A stretch of 64,000 nt of DNA from Cryphonectria parasitica EP155 (Eukaryota; Ascomycota; Sordariomycetes; Diaporthales; Cryphonectriaceae), in the NCBI RefSeq assembly GCF_011745365.1, contig NW_024468913.1:2232001-2296000 (forward strand), given 5' to 3'. Both the position numbers and the translations under genes were made by a program. Positions 46,411-57,002 of the stretch are shown here, in pieces. Position 1 is the first letter of the stretch. The number at the start of each line of letters is the position of its first letter. The notes below the pieces were generated by a model. It was not told where the DNA came from, searched no databases, and was given only the letters and a program-made list of their open reading frames with translations.

Positions 46411-48136
46411 TCTTTGTCGACTTTAAGGATGTTGGCCGACAACCGTAAGAGATGCCTGGCTCAAGCGGATTTTTGGTTTCTGGTTTTTTTTTTTTTTTGG
46501 GGGGGGGGGGGCGGTCAGGCCGAGTAGCTTAGGTCATGAGGAGGGGAGAGATCATGCGCGCTTACAGGCTGCTGTGATAACCCTTAAGTATTACACTGCT
46601 TTTATCGGCGAAGCCTCAGCTGAGCCTCATGCATGTGTGCGGCTGACTCTTGGCAGTTCGGGACGCTGATGGTCTAAATAGGCATAAGCTGCCAAGAAAA
46701 CAAATGCATAAATATGGCATGGCTTGCCTTTTAGAAACATGTTGCCAACAAGAAATATTTAAATGGCTGCTAGACAAGTAGGACGGGGTTGAACTACGGT
46801 CGATTCCAATGTTCTCAACCAAGGGGCTTTCTCGTCTCTTCAAATTGAGTTTTGCAGGTGACTATATCGAACAAGAATCCCTTATGGGAAATATTCAAAC
46901 TCCCCGAGTAGCTTGGAGCTGCTACAATAGTCATGTCTTCGAAAGAAACAAACATGAGTTGATATGTATGAATGACAAGTTAAATAGTGTGCAACACAAA
47001 ATGTGCATTGACATGTTGCTGTGAAGCTGAGAGATTTGAGGTACAGCCAGTGTCTGGATGAAGATTTTGCTCTTTCCACAGCTGCTTAGGAGAACTTGAA
47101 TACCTTCATCCTTGGTAGGAAAGTGTGGGGATGATTATGGCCACCCATCTTCCCATATTTTTAGGTGATGGAGACATTAACAGGACTCTATCTAGTGTTT
47201 GCAAATTGTATACTTTCTTGTTGGCGAGTCTTACAATTGATGATAGGGGCATGGAATCTTAGTGGTTGGCCACCTCGAGGGTGTCTAGGTTGCTATTACT
47301 TCGCGCAGTTCTCCCTTTTCTCTTTCTTTTTCTTCCTTTCTTAGCCATGTTACACCTCAACCATGGTCTATTGTATTATTCATGTGCTTAATTCTATGTA
47401 TCACCAGTAGTATGTAACAGAGGGTGTTGGAGGGGGGGGGGTTTCGTGGTTTTTTCTTCCTCCTTCCAAAATCGTAAATATTGAGCGGACAAGCTTGTCC
47501 AACAAGGCCATAAGTTCTCTGGCGAAACTTGCTCCAATATCGAAATCTTTAAAGAGTCTATTCATTCGAATAACAAATGATGGTCTAGACATCGCCGAGA
47601 GCGTGAGCGTCATCAATCTCGAGCTATAGCGCAGTAACTCGCGGACGATTTCGTGTCACCATGTTCATCATCATCACGAAGCAATGACAAAAATGCAGCC
47701 AAACCAGCCTCAATGCCAAGGATAAATAAATGCATCCCGTGCACAATTAAGAGATTAGAGCACGCCCGTTCTGCATAACTTGTAGCTCGATCAGAACGGG
47801 CCGAGGCTCAGGTCCACCGTCTAGTCAAGTCATGATCCACCGTTCGACATTGACTAGTTGAGGCGTAGCCAAGGAAACACGCGCTCTTTTGCCATAGAGC
47901 TCTCGTCTCAAAAGTAATACCGACGCCTTCTCCGGATTTTTGTTGCATATAAGGGAAGCTCCACCACCAAGACGGTCGCGGTCCACTCCAACGTCACCAG
48001 TCTCCCTTCGTTTAGCAAGAAATTTTCTAAGAAACCCTCAGGCGTGAATGTTGGCTGTCGTTCTTCCATCCACAACTTCCCTCTTTTGCTCCTGGCGTCC
48101 ATACACCTCTCACACTGTTACCTGTTTGCGTCCACG
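46411..48136. other. Intergenic with T15-G13 tract and an unidentified helical open frame
   Basis: A run of 15 T followed directly by 13 G lies at 46484-46511. On the minus strand at about 47401-47640 an open stretch reads like a helical protein (RMNRLFKDFDIGASFARELM, ALLDKLVRSIFTILEGG) but has no start context, and I cannot name it. It may be a gene relic. Confidence 0.35.
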
Positions 48137-49507
48137 ATGCCTTCCCAGCCGCGCATACTCATTGCCGGAGCCGGCATCGGCGGACTGAGCACTGCCCTGG
48201 CTCTACACGCCGCAGGCCACACAGACATCCACATCTTCGAAGCCTCCTCGACCCTCACGACCCTGGGTGTTGGTATCAACGTCCAACCCTCGGCAGTCCT
48301 CATCTTGCGGAACCTAGGACTGCTCCCGGCGCTGGAGAAGACGGGCGTGGCGACCCAGGAACTCAACTACTACAACCGGCACGGCGACAGCATCGTGAGC
48401 GAGCCGCGCGGAGAATATGCCGGCTACGCGGTCCCGCAGTTCAGCATTCACCGCGGGGAATTCCAGATGCTTCTTCTGGACGTGGTCAAGGAGCGGCTGG
48501 GCGCGGAAAGGGTGCACGTCGGTCACGCGCTGAGTACCTGGGAGCAGAAGGAGGATGGAGGAGACTCGATCACAGCGCACTTTGTCAGGCGCAGCAGCGG
48601 GCGGACGAATGGCGCAGTGAGGGCTGAGGCGGAGGAGGAGGAGGAGGAGGAGGCAAGACTGGAGTGCCCAAGCATGACGGGCGCCGTGCTCATCGCTGCG
48701 GATGGCATCAATAGCACGGCGCGGAAGGTGCTGTACGCGAACGAGGGGCCGCCACGCTTCTCAGGGCGGATCTTGTGGCGCGGGTGTACGGTGCGAGACG
48801 AGTATCTAACGGGAGCGTCGATGATCTGGGCGGGCCACGCGGACCAAAAGTTCATTGCCTACCCAATAGGCAGGCGCCCTGGGGACAAGTCGCTCGTGAA
48901 CTGGATCGCTGAGCTTCGGGTCCGAAAGGAGGGCGACCCTGACCTGACGCCGCCTCCCACAGACTGGACGAGGCCCGTTGAGAAGAGCGTGTTCCAGGGA
49001 CCGTTTGCAGGATGGACCTGTGGTGGCCTGAAGATGATGGAGGACCTGATCGAGCCTACCGAAAAGGTGTTCGAGTTCCCCATGTGCGATCGTGACCCAG
49101 TAGACAGGTGGACTTTTGGCCGCATGACGCTGCTTGGTGATGCGGCGCATGCCATGTACCCAATTGGCTCCAACGGCGCCACTCAGGCCATCATCGATGC
49201 CGAGACGCTGGCACTCTGCATCTCTGAGAGTCTCGAGGATCTGCCTGCGGCTCTGACAAAGTATGAGAAGACGAGGCTTCCGCCGACGGCCAAGATTGTG
49301 ATGGCAAATCGGGCAAACGGCCCGGATCACGTCTTACAACTTGCGGAAGAGAGGGCCCCAGATGGATTCAAAAATGTCTATGATGTGATTCCCAAGGATG
49401 AGCTCGAGAGCATTGGTGCAACGTACAAAACCATTGCTGGTTTTGAGATGGATAACGTCAATAAAAAGGCAAAGGAGACAGAGGGGTTGGCCGCTAGATG
49501 GAGTTAA
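48137..49507 (+). CDS. FAD-dependent aromatic monooxygenase (salicylate hydroxylase / PhzS-like)
   Basis: This is a single exon of 456 aa. The ATG at 48137 (MPSQPRILIAGAGIGG) begins directly before the FAD-binding GxGxxG; the frame is open upstream but reads non-family sequence. Other group A flavoprotein hydroxylase marks are HIFEASSTLTTLGVGINVQP, the DG motif region AADGINSTARKVLY and the second FAD site LLGDAAHAMYPIGSNGATQA. The C-terminal part (ITYKTIAGFE-like) resembles the PhzS/salicylate hydroxylase group. These enzymes add a hydroxyl to an aromatic ring using NAD(P)H and oxygen. A run of 8 Glu (codons at about 48628-48651) forms a surface insert. The next gene, 430 bp downstream on the same strand, is a DOPA-dioxygenase-like protein, suggesting a joint role in aromatic breakdown. 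Confidence 0.87.
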   Translation: MPSQPRILIAGAGIGGLSTALALHAAGHTDIHIFEASSTLTTLGVGINVQPSAVLILRNLGLLPALEKTGVATQELNYYNRHGDSIVSEPRGEYAGYAVPQFSIHRGEFQMLLLDVVKERLGAERVHVGHALSTWEQKEDGGDSITAHFVRRSSGRTNGAVRAEAEEEEEEEARLECPSMTGAVLIAADGINSTARKVLYANEGPPRFSGRILWRGCTVRDEYLTGASMIWAGHADQKFIAYPIGRRPGDKSLVNWIAELRVRKEGDPDLTPPPTDWTRPVEKSVFQGPFAGWTCGGLKMMEDLIEPTEKVFEFPMCDRDPVDRWTFGRMTLLGDAAHAMYPIGSNGATQAIIDAETLALCISESLEDLPAALTKYEKTRLPPTAKIVMANRANGPDHVLQLAEERAPDGFKNVYDVIPKDELESIGATYKTIAGFEMDNVNKKAKETEGLAARWS

Positions 49508-49939
49508 TATCGATGGCACATAATCCTGTGAACTTGGTGCTCTCTGGCTCACAACAACAAGACGCTCGGCAGGCTCTTTGACGTATTGGTGGGAGGCAGG
49601 TGGTCCCTTTGAGTGCTGATTCTCATCAAGTGAGACGCTTCTGGACAATGCAGCACAGGTCGGAGGGACAAAGTGGTCTACGTATTAAATACCCATCTAT
49701 GCAGGTCCATACTCTACTCCTCTTGCCTTTTCGGTCTGCATCGGCTCTCTGCCGGGTTCTAGCCGGATACCAGGCATGGCGTGCTCGTCGGAGCACAATT
49801 GCTCAGCCCACCCACCGCCCCCGCGACACGACCCTGGGGATAGTTAGCACTTGATCACTACCGTGCTTTTCGCCTCGCCTTTCGTAAACAGAAGCAATCC
49901 ACAAGTCCGTTTTGAAGACTCTTGGGTTTTGGTTGTGCA
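49508..49939. other. Intergenic
   Basis: 430 bp between two plus-strand oxygenase genes. Nothing else was recognised. Confidence 0.45.
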
Positions 49940-50830
49940 ATGACTATGATCACCCGTCCCGCCTTCCCAGCCCCGCAGAGCGACTTGAAGACTGTTGTCG
50001 AGAGTCGGAACCGCGAGTGGCACTTCCACATTTACTTCCTGCTTCAGTCGCCCACGGAGAAGGCCGCAGCCTTGGCTATTCGTGATGCTGTCTTGAGGCT
50101 TCGCCGTGATGGTCAGTCTTGACATACGAGTCTCGCAAAAAGAATGGATGGCCCTTAATGAGGATAGCCTAGTTGGCTGATCATTTCTCTCAGGTGCATT
50201 TGTTGCCGTCCCGCTACAGACGGTCAATGAGTATCCAAGAGGACCACACCCAGCAGGAAGCTATGAGAGTAAGTGATCAGAACTCAACCGGACTGTAAAA
50301 ACACTTTGTATGACCTTTCGAACTGGTGGCTAAAAAAGCATAAATACAGTTTGGGTGCCGGACTCATCGTTCAGCGACGTCTTTTTCTATCTAGCGTCCA
50401 ACAGGGGTAATCTCAGGTACGTTTTTGTCATTTACCTAGAGCTGGGCCCAACAAATGTTGCTACAGGAGTCCATGGTGGCTCTCAAGTTTTCATTCACAA
50501 GCTGGAGCAAAGAACAGTCGCCGTTGGTAACACTTAGAGATGAGAGTTCTGTCATCTGATCTTGCATCCAGTGTTCTGGTACACCCTCTGACAGCAGACC
50601 AACGCCGCGACCACGAGTTCCGCCACGGCTGGATGGGCACCCCTTGGCCTCTTTTCCTGGACAGCCTGCCGAGCGACGGTGATATTCCCCTCCAATATCC
50701 CGAGCTAAGCCTCGGGTGGTCCACAGAGCCGGACAAGGAGATCTCGCTTGACGAGAGGCGCAAGAGAGGCGCTGAAGTGGAGGCGCTGCTAGCTGACGAT
50801 CCGGAGGCTGCTCCTGCGCCTGACAACTAG
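49940..50830 (+). CDS. DOPA 4,5-dioxygenase-like protein
   Basis: Exons 49940-50111, 50194-50268, 50350-50416 and 50572-50830 give 190 aa. The fold is the small DOPA dioxygenase family (PF08883 type): EWHFHIYFLLQ near the N-terminus holds the His-x-His metal ligands, GPHPAGSYEIWVPDSSF spans two exon joins, and LSVLVHPLTADQRRDHEFRHGWMGTP brings the remaining His residues. The enzymes open the ring of catechols such as DOPA between carbons 4 and 5. All four junctions are in phase. The last intron (155 nt) is the longest. The actual substrate is not known; the neighbouring ring hydroxylase could supply a catechol. Confidence 0.85.
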
Positions 50831-51584
50831 GTGCTATCGTGCAGCGCTTCATTAGCAGGACGTGGTTCGAAGCGGTTTGAACGTGTTGTAGTATGTACTG
50901 ATGAATTGACGGTTGAAGTGTCTCTGTGGCTCACAGTAATGTGGTGGGGAAAGTCAAGAGTTGATATGGAGTTACGGAATGCCATCTACGCAAAACGCCA
51001 TTCCCAGCAAGCCCAGCAATTTACCTGATATTCCCATTTAATTTGACCCCTGGCAGGTAGCCAAGGTCCCGTGGCATAGAACCTACCCCGTGTAATCCAT
51101 ATGAAATACATTCCGGAGCGTCGGCCAACCGCTTGCGCCAATTTTCGCCATTCTTGGTCCGCCGACTTGATCAGGATTGCCGTCCAGATCCAGTAGTACT
51201 TGTGTCGAAAGATGTTGGACAGACCTACACCAGAAACCTCAAGAAGAGCAGACCCGAATATAGTGCACCGCCCAGTAGAGACTCCTGTCTCTCCATCCCA
51301 GAAAACCTTGATTTCCGCCCTCTATCAGTCCAATCACTCCAATCCGCGGTCGAGTCGATAATCGCAAGACAGAAAGGTCAGAGTTTACGCCAATGGTGGC
51401 TGCCTTAAACGATTGCTGCTGATGTCGTTGACCAAAGATGGTGGGTTGATGTTGATGTGAATTGTGAGTTCATCAGGGCATGGGACCCTGACGAGGCCGT
51501 CGCTATGCAGTCGTAGAATGCAGGAAAACACGAAAGATATACAAATGGTGTCAGAATCGCAGCCCGCTAGATGCATGCTGCTGT
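50831..51584. other. Intergenic between convergent genes
   Basis: 750 bp with no recognised feature. Confidence 0.45.
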
Positions 51585-52176
51585 TCATTGGGCAGGGGGT
51601 TGGTAGTTGAGTGGACGCCTGGAATCTTGGTGAGCTTGTCTTGTGCATAAGACGGGAACAAAGGAGTCGGGCGGTACGTACTTGAAAAGCAGAATGTGCG
51701 GTTCAGGTTCATGAACTTCGTAGTGCTCCCAACCAAGACTCTGACAGTGATCATTAGCAACCCGTCCAATGTTCTCGGCGCGTGCCCCACTATTCTAGGT
51801 GATTATATCGCGTTGGACGCGTTCGTACCTGGGTGATGCCCATTGACCGCCACTCGTCCTCCCATAGCAGTTTCAGAGTGCCTTTGGACGAGTCGAAGTA
51901 TTCCTTGGGTATGACCTTGAGCATGGCTTTGGGCAACTGGACGTGTCGGTATTCGAACTCGTTGTCGGAGTAACTGCGCAAGAGGATATGTGAGTAACGA
52001 GTGCGGGGTGTAGGCGCATCGGGGGATCGAGTAATCTACCACGCGACATACCGAGAAGAGTAGTGAATGGCATCGAGAAACTCCTCGAGACGGGCGCGCT
52101 CGCTATCGGTCAGGGCGCGAGGCTTCGCGTTGCGACGCGACGTGTCGATACCCATCTCGTAGCCTGGCGAAGACAT
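51585..52176 (-). CDS. CKS1: Cyclin-dependent kinase regulatory subunit Cks1/Suc1
   Basis: Exons 52176-52052, 51973-51829, 51740-51682 and 51618-51585 give 120 aa, the usual fungal length. The protein binds Cdk1 and phosphorylated targets and is needed for cell-cycle progression. Conserved blocks are complete: [60 protein letters not shown] and LLFKRPLNYQ. These include the HEPEPH hinge that controls strand exchange and the phosphate-binding Arg/Ser/Trp/Arg positions. The last coding exon is only 34 nt. The gene is divergent from the RSC4-like gene. Confidence 0.95.
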
Positions 52177-53091
52177 TATGAGTCGGCAGTCTGGTTTGTT
52201 GCTCTGCAAATGCGCTCGCGTCTGTCTGAAACGGAACAGGAGTCCTGTGTGTCCTGTTTAAACAAAGAGACAATTAATTTTCTTCTGTGGCGTAGAACCA
52301 AAGGGCCAGGGTCAAGGCTGACGAAATATCAGAAAAAGAAAGTAAAGGCCTGTGGTTGGTGGTGGTGGACGTCGGTGTGATGACGAGGGCAGGCTTGGGT
52401 CGAGAATTGTTTACGACAACAAATAAAGTTGGGTTGAGCACAGGCAGGGGGACGGAACTTGCAGTGACCTCTACTGTCGAGCAGAAGAGGTGGGGTTAAG
52501 ACTAGCCCTTTTCTCTACAGGCGGGTTTTTTTTTTAATCTTCCTTTGGGGGCGGCGGGGATGGTTCGGCGGGGGTGATTTGTATGCAATTGAACCTTCAC
52601 CAGGCTCTTCGAACTGAGTAAACCAGCTGATCTATGACTTTCTACATTGTGTGGATGTCTCGGGCGCTTCTTCAGATATCAAGTTATAGCCAACTATTAT
52701 TGAGAAGGTCAAGCCCAGTTCTCTTGTCAATTGATGCGATCCGACAACTCGATTACACTACAATAGTGCAGAGCAGGTGGGCGCAAGGCTGCTGGGCCAA
52801 GCCCGAACTTGGTGACCCCTGGGCAACGAATCGATCTCACTGCAAACCAGTGACAGCACCCTGCTAGGCCGTCACTGCTGCACCTCCACCCACCACTGCT
52901 CACTGCAGTATTCCCGCGATTCGGCTCCCCAACCGCAAAGTCCAAAAGTCGCGTCGCATTATTCGCACCACCGTCAGGTCAGGACCACAAACACGAGGCT
53001 TCACCTGTTTCTAAACCTGCGGCCCGTGCAATTTGACAGCTGGCCAGCCGGATCACTGCGCAGATCTCGACAGCCTGCCTGTCTACCGACC
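52177..53091. other. Divergent promoter region of CKS1 and the bromodomain gene
   Basis: About 0.9 kb with no coding signal. It includes a T10 run near 52528-52537. Confidence 0.45.
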
Positions 53092-56051
53092 ATGGATCAC
53101 AAGCGCAAGGCCAGCTCCTCCTCGAGGGGAGGGGGGCCCGTCGTAGATGGTGACAATCCTCCTGCAAAGAGGAGAAAGCTGCCGTCGGTAAGTTGTGCCC
53201 GTTGTGTTTTCGCGCTGCTGCAACAATTTCAGCTTGTCTCCCGGGGACGGTGGAGCCACCGGTTGTTGTCAAGTTCAGGTTCGAGCTGAGTTGGCGCGGC
53301 GCGCATGGGCGGGAGAAAAGATGCAGTATGATTGCAGGCATGACTCCGGAAGCACCCAATGCAAGCTCGCCCAGCGCGTCCCCAGCGCGAGCTCCATTAC
53401 TCCCTCTGTCGAGTCTAGGCAGGGCATAGCACAGCTTCGAAACTGCGCCGATGTCATCTGCGTCCCGCCCGTCCTCGTCCTGCATTCCCGCCGATCATGA
53501 CTGGCCTCGTCACAAAACGAACTTAAGGTCCATAAACAAACGGGACCGGCTAAAATTCGAAGCCGAGCACTGCTGCAGCTTGGAGGCTGACCGACATGAC
53601 CTTCGAAACAGGACTTCCCCGACCTGATGAAGGGTGAAAGCCCCGAATCGACCTCTGCACACGGCCTGCACTTCCTCGATGCAATACGACGAACATCTGA
53701 CAAGCAGTATGTTATCCTCTCATCTTCCCGTAGTACGCCATGGACACGGGGCCCAAGTGCCGCTCTTGACAGTGCGCTCCATCCGCTTGCGTCGTCATGA
53801 CTCGATTCCTAAACCACATTGTCTTCCACCTCCGCATTTGAACCCCCCTCCGCGGGCCATCCCTTTTTTGCTAACCACGGCTTTGTTTCTTGAACAGTGG
53901 GCGTGTCGTTGCCGGCTATTTCGAACACCTACTACCAAGGGAGGGCAACGAGGACTACTACAGCAAGATCTCCATGCCCATCTCCTTCCGGGTCATCGAG
54001 CGCAAACTACACCGAGAAGAGTTTGAGAACTTGTCGGAGCTGGAGTGTTGGCTGAAGCGCATGGTCACGAATGCGAAAGAATACTATCCCAAGAACTCCA
54101 CTACTTTCGATGACGCAGAGCGGATCAGAAAGGCGACGAGTAACTGGATGGTTAAGTTCAACCCGGCCTACAAGAAAATCCCCAACTACGCCGCAACGCC
54201 GATACCCATACCCTCCGACTACGACGTCGACGCTGAACTCGCCGCGGAAGATATGCCGACTGACGTGGCTGCTGCCGGGATGCCGGAGCGCCCACCACGG
54301 CGCCAACGCCCGACAGTGGAAGCAATTGGAGATGATGCTGAGGGCGAAAGTGAGGACGAGGATATGCCCGACGCGGATGCCGATGACGATGCGGATGCCG
54401 AACCCGAACCCGAAGCCGACGAGAACGACGAGGATGATGATGCTGCTGCTGACGAGACTGAAGACGCCGAAGCAGATACAGGCCGGGCCGCTGGTCCTCG
54501 GATCGTGCTGAAGCGACGGGGAGCGCGCTCTCAAGAGGCCGAGAACACGCCTTCGACTGGCGAGGAGAAAGCAGATAACCAGTACTCTCAGGTACCGTAT
54601 CAGGGCTTGAGTTTCCAGGAGGCGCAAGAAAAGATAATCGATACCTTGATGGGACGTCAAGACGAGGAGTATGTGTGACTGGTCGGCCCACTACCGACCC
54701 CTGCCTCAAAGAAAGATTGACTGACAAGGCAACAGTGACGAGTGGCCATACTTTGAGCCTTTCATCAACCTACCTGACAAGTCTTTGAAAGACTACTACC
54801 AACTCATTGAAGACCCGATGTCTCTAAAAAAGCTGTGGCGCGCTGTCAAAGGCATGCAGGGCCGAGGGGGTGCCACAGGAATAAGTCATTTCAAGAGCTG
54901 GGCCGCCATGGAAGAAAGGGCTAGTTTGCTCTGGAACAATGCCTTCTACTACAATGAAGAGGGCAGCGAGATTTCGGAATTGGCGAAGGAGCTCAAGGTA
55001 AGCCACGATCCCCTTGGACCTCAGGACCTGTCCTCTCTAACATCTACCAGGATGCGTTCTACGAGCAATTAAACGAAGCGAAGGCATGTGTAGAGGAACC
55101 TCCTCAGCCGAAGATCAAACTACGCGCACCTTCCACCCAGACTCCGACCACCGGTCCCGGAAGGCCAAAGCGCATTACAATACATGTTGGCGGCGGCAGA
55201 GAGGACTCTCAGGGCTCACCAGCATCACAAGCGGGCCCATCTGGTGACACCGCGGTGGCGCAGCCAGCTGTGAATGGTGGCATCGCAATACCACCTCCCA
55301 CCGCCACCTCCTTGCCCACTCCTGGTCCAGCTGCTGGTGCACCTCCAACACCGACCGCGGCTGTAAAGCGTGAGGACTCAGCTCGCCAATCTCCTGCCAT
55401 TCCTCCTCAGGTCAGCAACGGCTACAGCTCAAGCGCCTTCCGACCTGTCATGACACCAGTCAACGGTCAAAGCCAGCCCCAACATGCGGGCATGCCAAAT
55501 GGCCATGCACCACCCGTAGTGCAACACCCTCCCAGGCCACTGTACGAAATGAAATACCGCGGCCCGGGCACAAGTAAGTCGACGCTCATCACAATTTACC
55601 ATGATTTTTTGCTGACTTTGTCGCAGACGTTAGAGATGCCATCCTGACCAACTTCTGCATCCGTACGCCGCTGGATGAAGATGACGAGAGGCGCTTCTCC
55701 TTTAATATTCCTCCCCACCCCAAGCTTCTCCAGCAGTCTCTCACAGTCACCCTGGGCCCAACGCAGTGGAAGCTACAGCTCTTGCCCCGTATCTCGCCAG
55801 CACTCGAGGAGCAGCAGCGGGCCTATAAGATGTACATTCTGGTCAACGGCCAGGTACTCGCGCGTGGAGTCCCCAATCCCCGGGACCCGCCTCAGCATGG
55901 AGAAGCGGTGTACAATGCAAACCTGCATGCGGGAGTCAACACTGTTACGGTGTATATGATCGCAGCTCTGCCCAAGGGTCAGACTCTGCCGAACGGCTCG
56001 GATGCTGTGATGGAGAAAATCACGATCTTGGCGAACGTGACAACGCAGTAG
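53092..56051 (+). CDS. RSC4: Double-bromodomain chromatin-remodelling subunit, RSC4-like
   Basis: Six exons (53092-53187, 53612-53706, 53898-54668, 54736-54997, 55051-55573 and 55627-56051) give 723 aa. A basic N-terminus (KRRKLPS) is followed by bromodomain 1 (about 45-130: YYSKISMPISFRVIERKL, then NAKEYYPKNSTTFDDAERIR). A long acidic Asp/Glu/Ala stretch (about 180-260) precedes bromodomain 2 (WPYFEPFINLPDKSLKDYY, QLIEDPMSLKKLW). A Pro/Gly-rich linker leads to a C-terminal beta-rich domain (about 580-723). This order matches the RSC complex subunit Rsc4, which binds acetylated histone tails. Assignment to Rsc4 rather than Rsc1/2 rests on the tandem bromodomains and C-terminal domain with no BAH domain. 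Intron 1 (424 nt) is long for this window and may hide an alternative exon. Confidence 0.8.
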
Positions 56052-57002
56052 AACTGCGACATTCGGTCTAAGGGGGAATGCACCCGTTATCGTAACTTCG
56101 TGACGCATTATTTCGAGCTTCGTGGAGAGTGAGGTGAGCTCAAGACGACTTTTTTGTTGGAAAAACCCTCCAGAGGTCATTCTGGCTAGTCACTTCATGC
56201 CATTTGATAATGTATCGGAACGGTTGGTGGGGTTGGCCGTGATAACGATGAACCCACGGAGGGGTGGGTACTTTGTTCACGGTGCTTAATGGCTGGAGTT
56301 CCAGGTACAGGATTCTCGGATGTGGACTTGACGGTATTGGACATTACACTGCAAAGAAGAAAAAATCTTACTTTCTTGGTAAGCGCAGGAGAATAGCTAT
56401 ATGGCAGATAGTGTTGGCCATGCGGCCTCACTGGTGTACACAGTCCAATATGTTCCATCGTGAGACGGCGCCCCAACGGAGAACTCAATCGCCGGGCAGA
56501 CCAATATCAGCGAAGCAGTGTCATTGAAATCTCTACCCACGCCATGTGAATCACGAGTTTGGCTGTTGCGAGGGCGAAAGTCTCTGTTGTCAAGATGTTT
56601 GCGCTCTGAGGAACCGCTGGCAGGGAAGGGCGCCATCCACTGCCTCCTCCCTTCCTTCATACTAAACTATACCAGAGTACTTTAAGTAGGTAGTAGTACT
56701 ATGTATGGTATGTACTGTACCCATTGCTGATGGGAGGGTCCTGATAAGATAAGCAGTAGCCAGGATTGGACGGACTACCCTGATGCCCGTGCACGGCGAG
56801 TTCAAAAAAATCTGCTCCCAGCCGTTTGAGTTGCCCCACGTTTTTTTTCGAGCGACTCAAAATCCCATCGGCGGCCAGCCTTTAAGAAAAAAAAAACCCC
56901 CTTCAAACTGTCGCAGCCCTTCCTCTCCTCCTTCCTGCCGTCAACCCCCAATCACCTTTCCATTCCCTTATTCTCCCAGATTCCATTCAGACCACATTCA
57001 AA
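56052..57002. other. SSB1 upstream region
   Basis: 950 bp between the bromodomain gene and the Hsp70 gene. It contains a GTAC-rich stretch (56684-56721) and a CT-rich leader just before the Hsp70 start (56915-57000), typical of highly expressed fungal genes. Confidence 0.5.

Noticed and set aside
54007..54660. 217-codon minus-strand ORF
   Set aside because: Antisense to the acidic low-complexity exon of the bromodomain gene.
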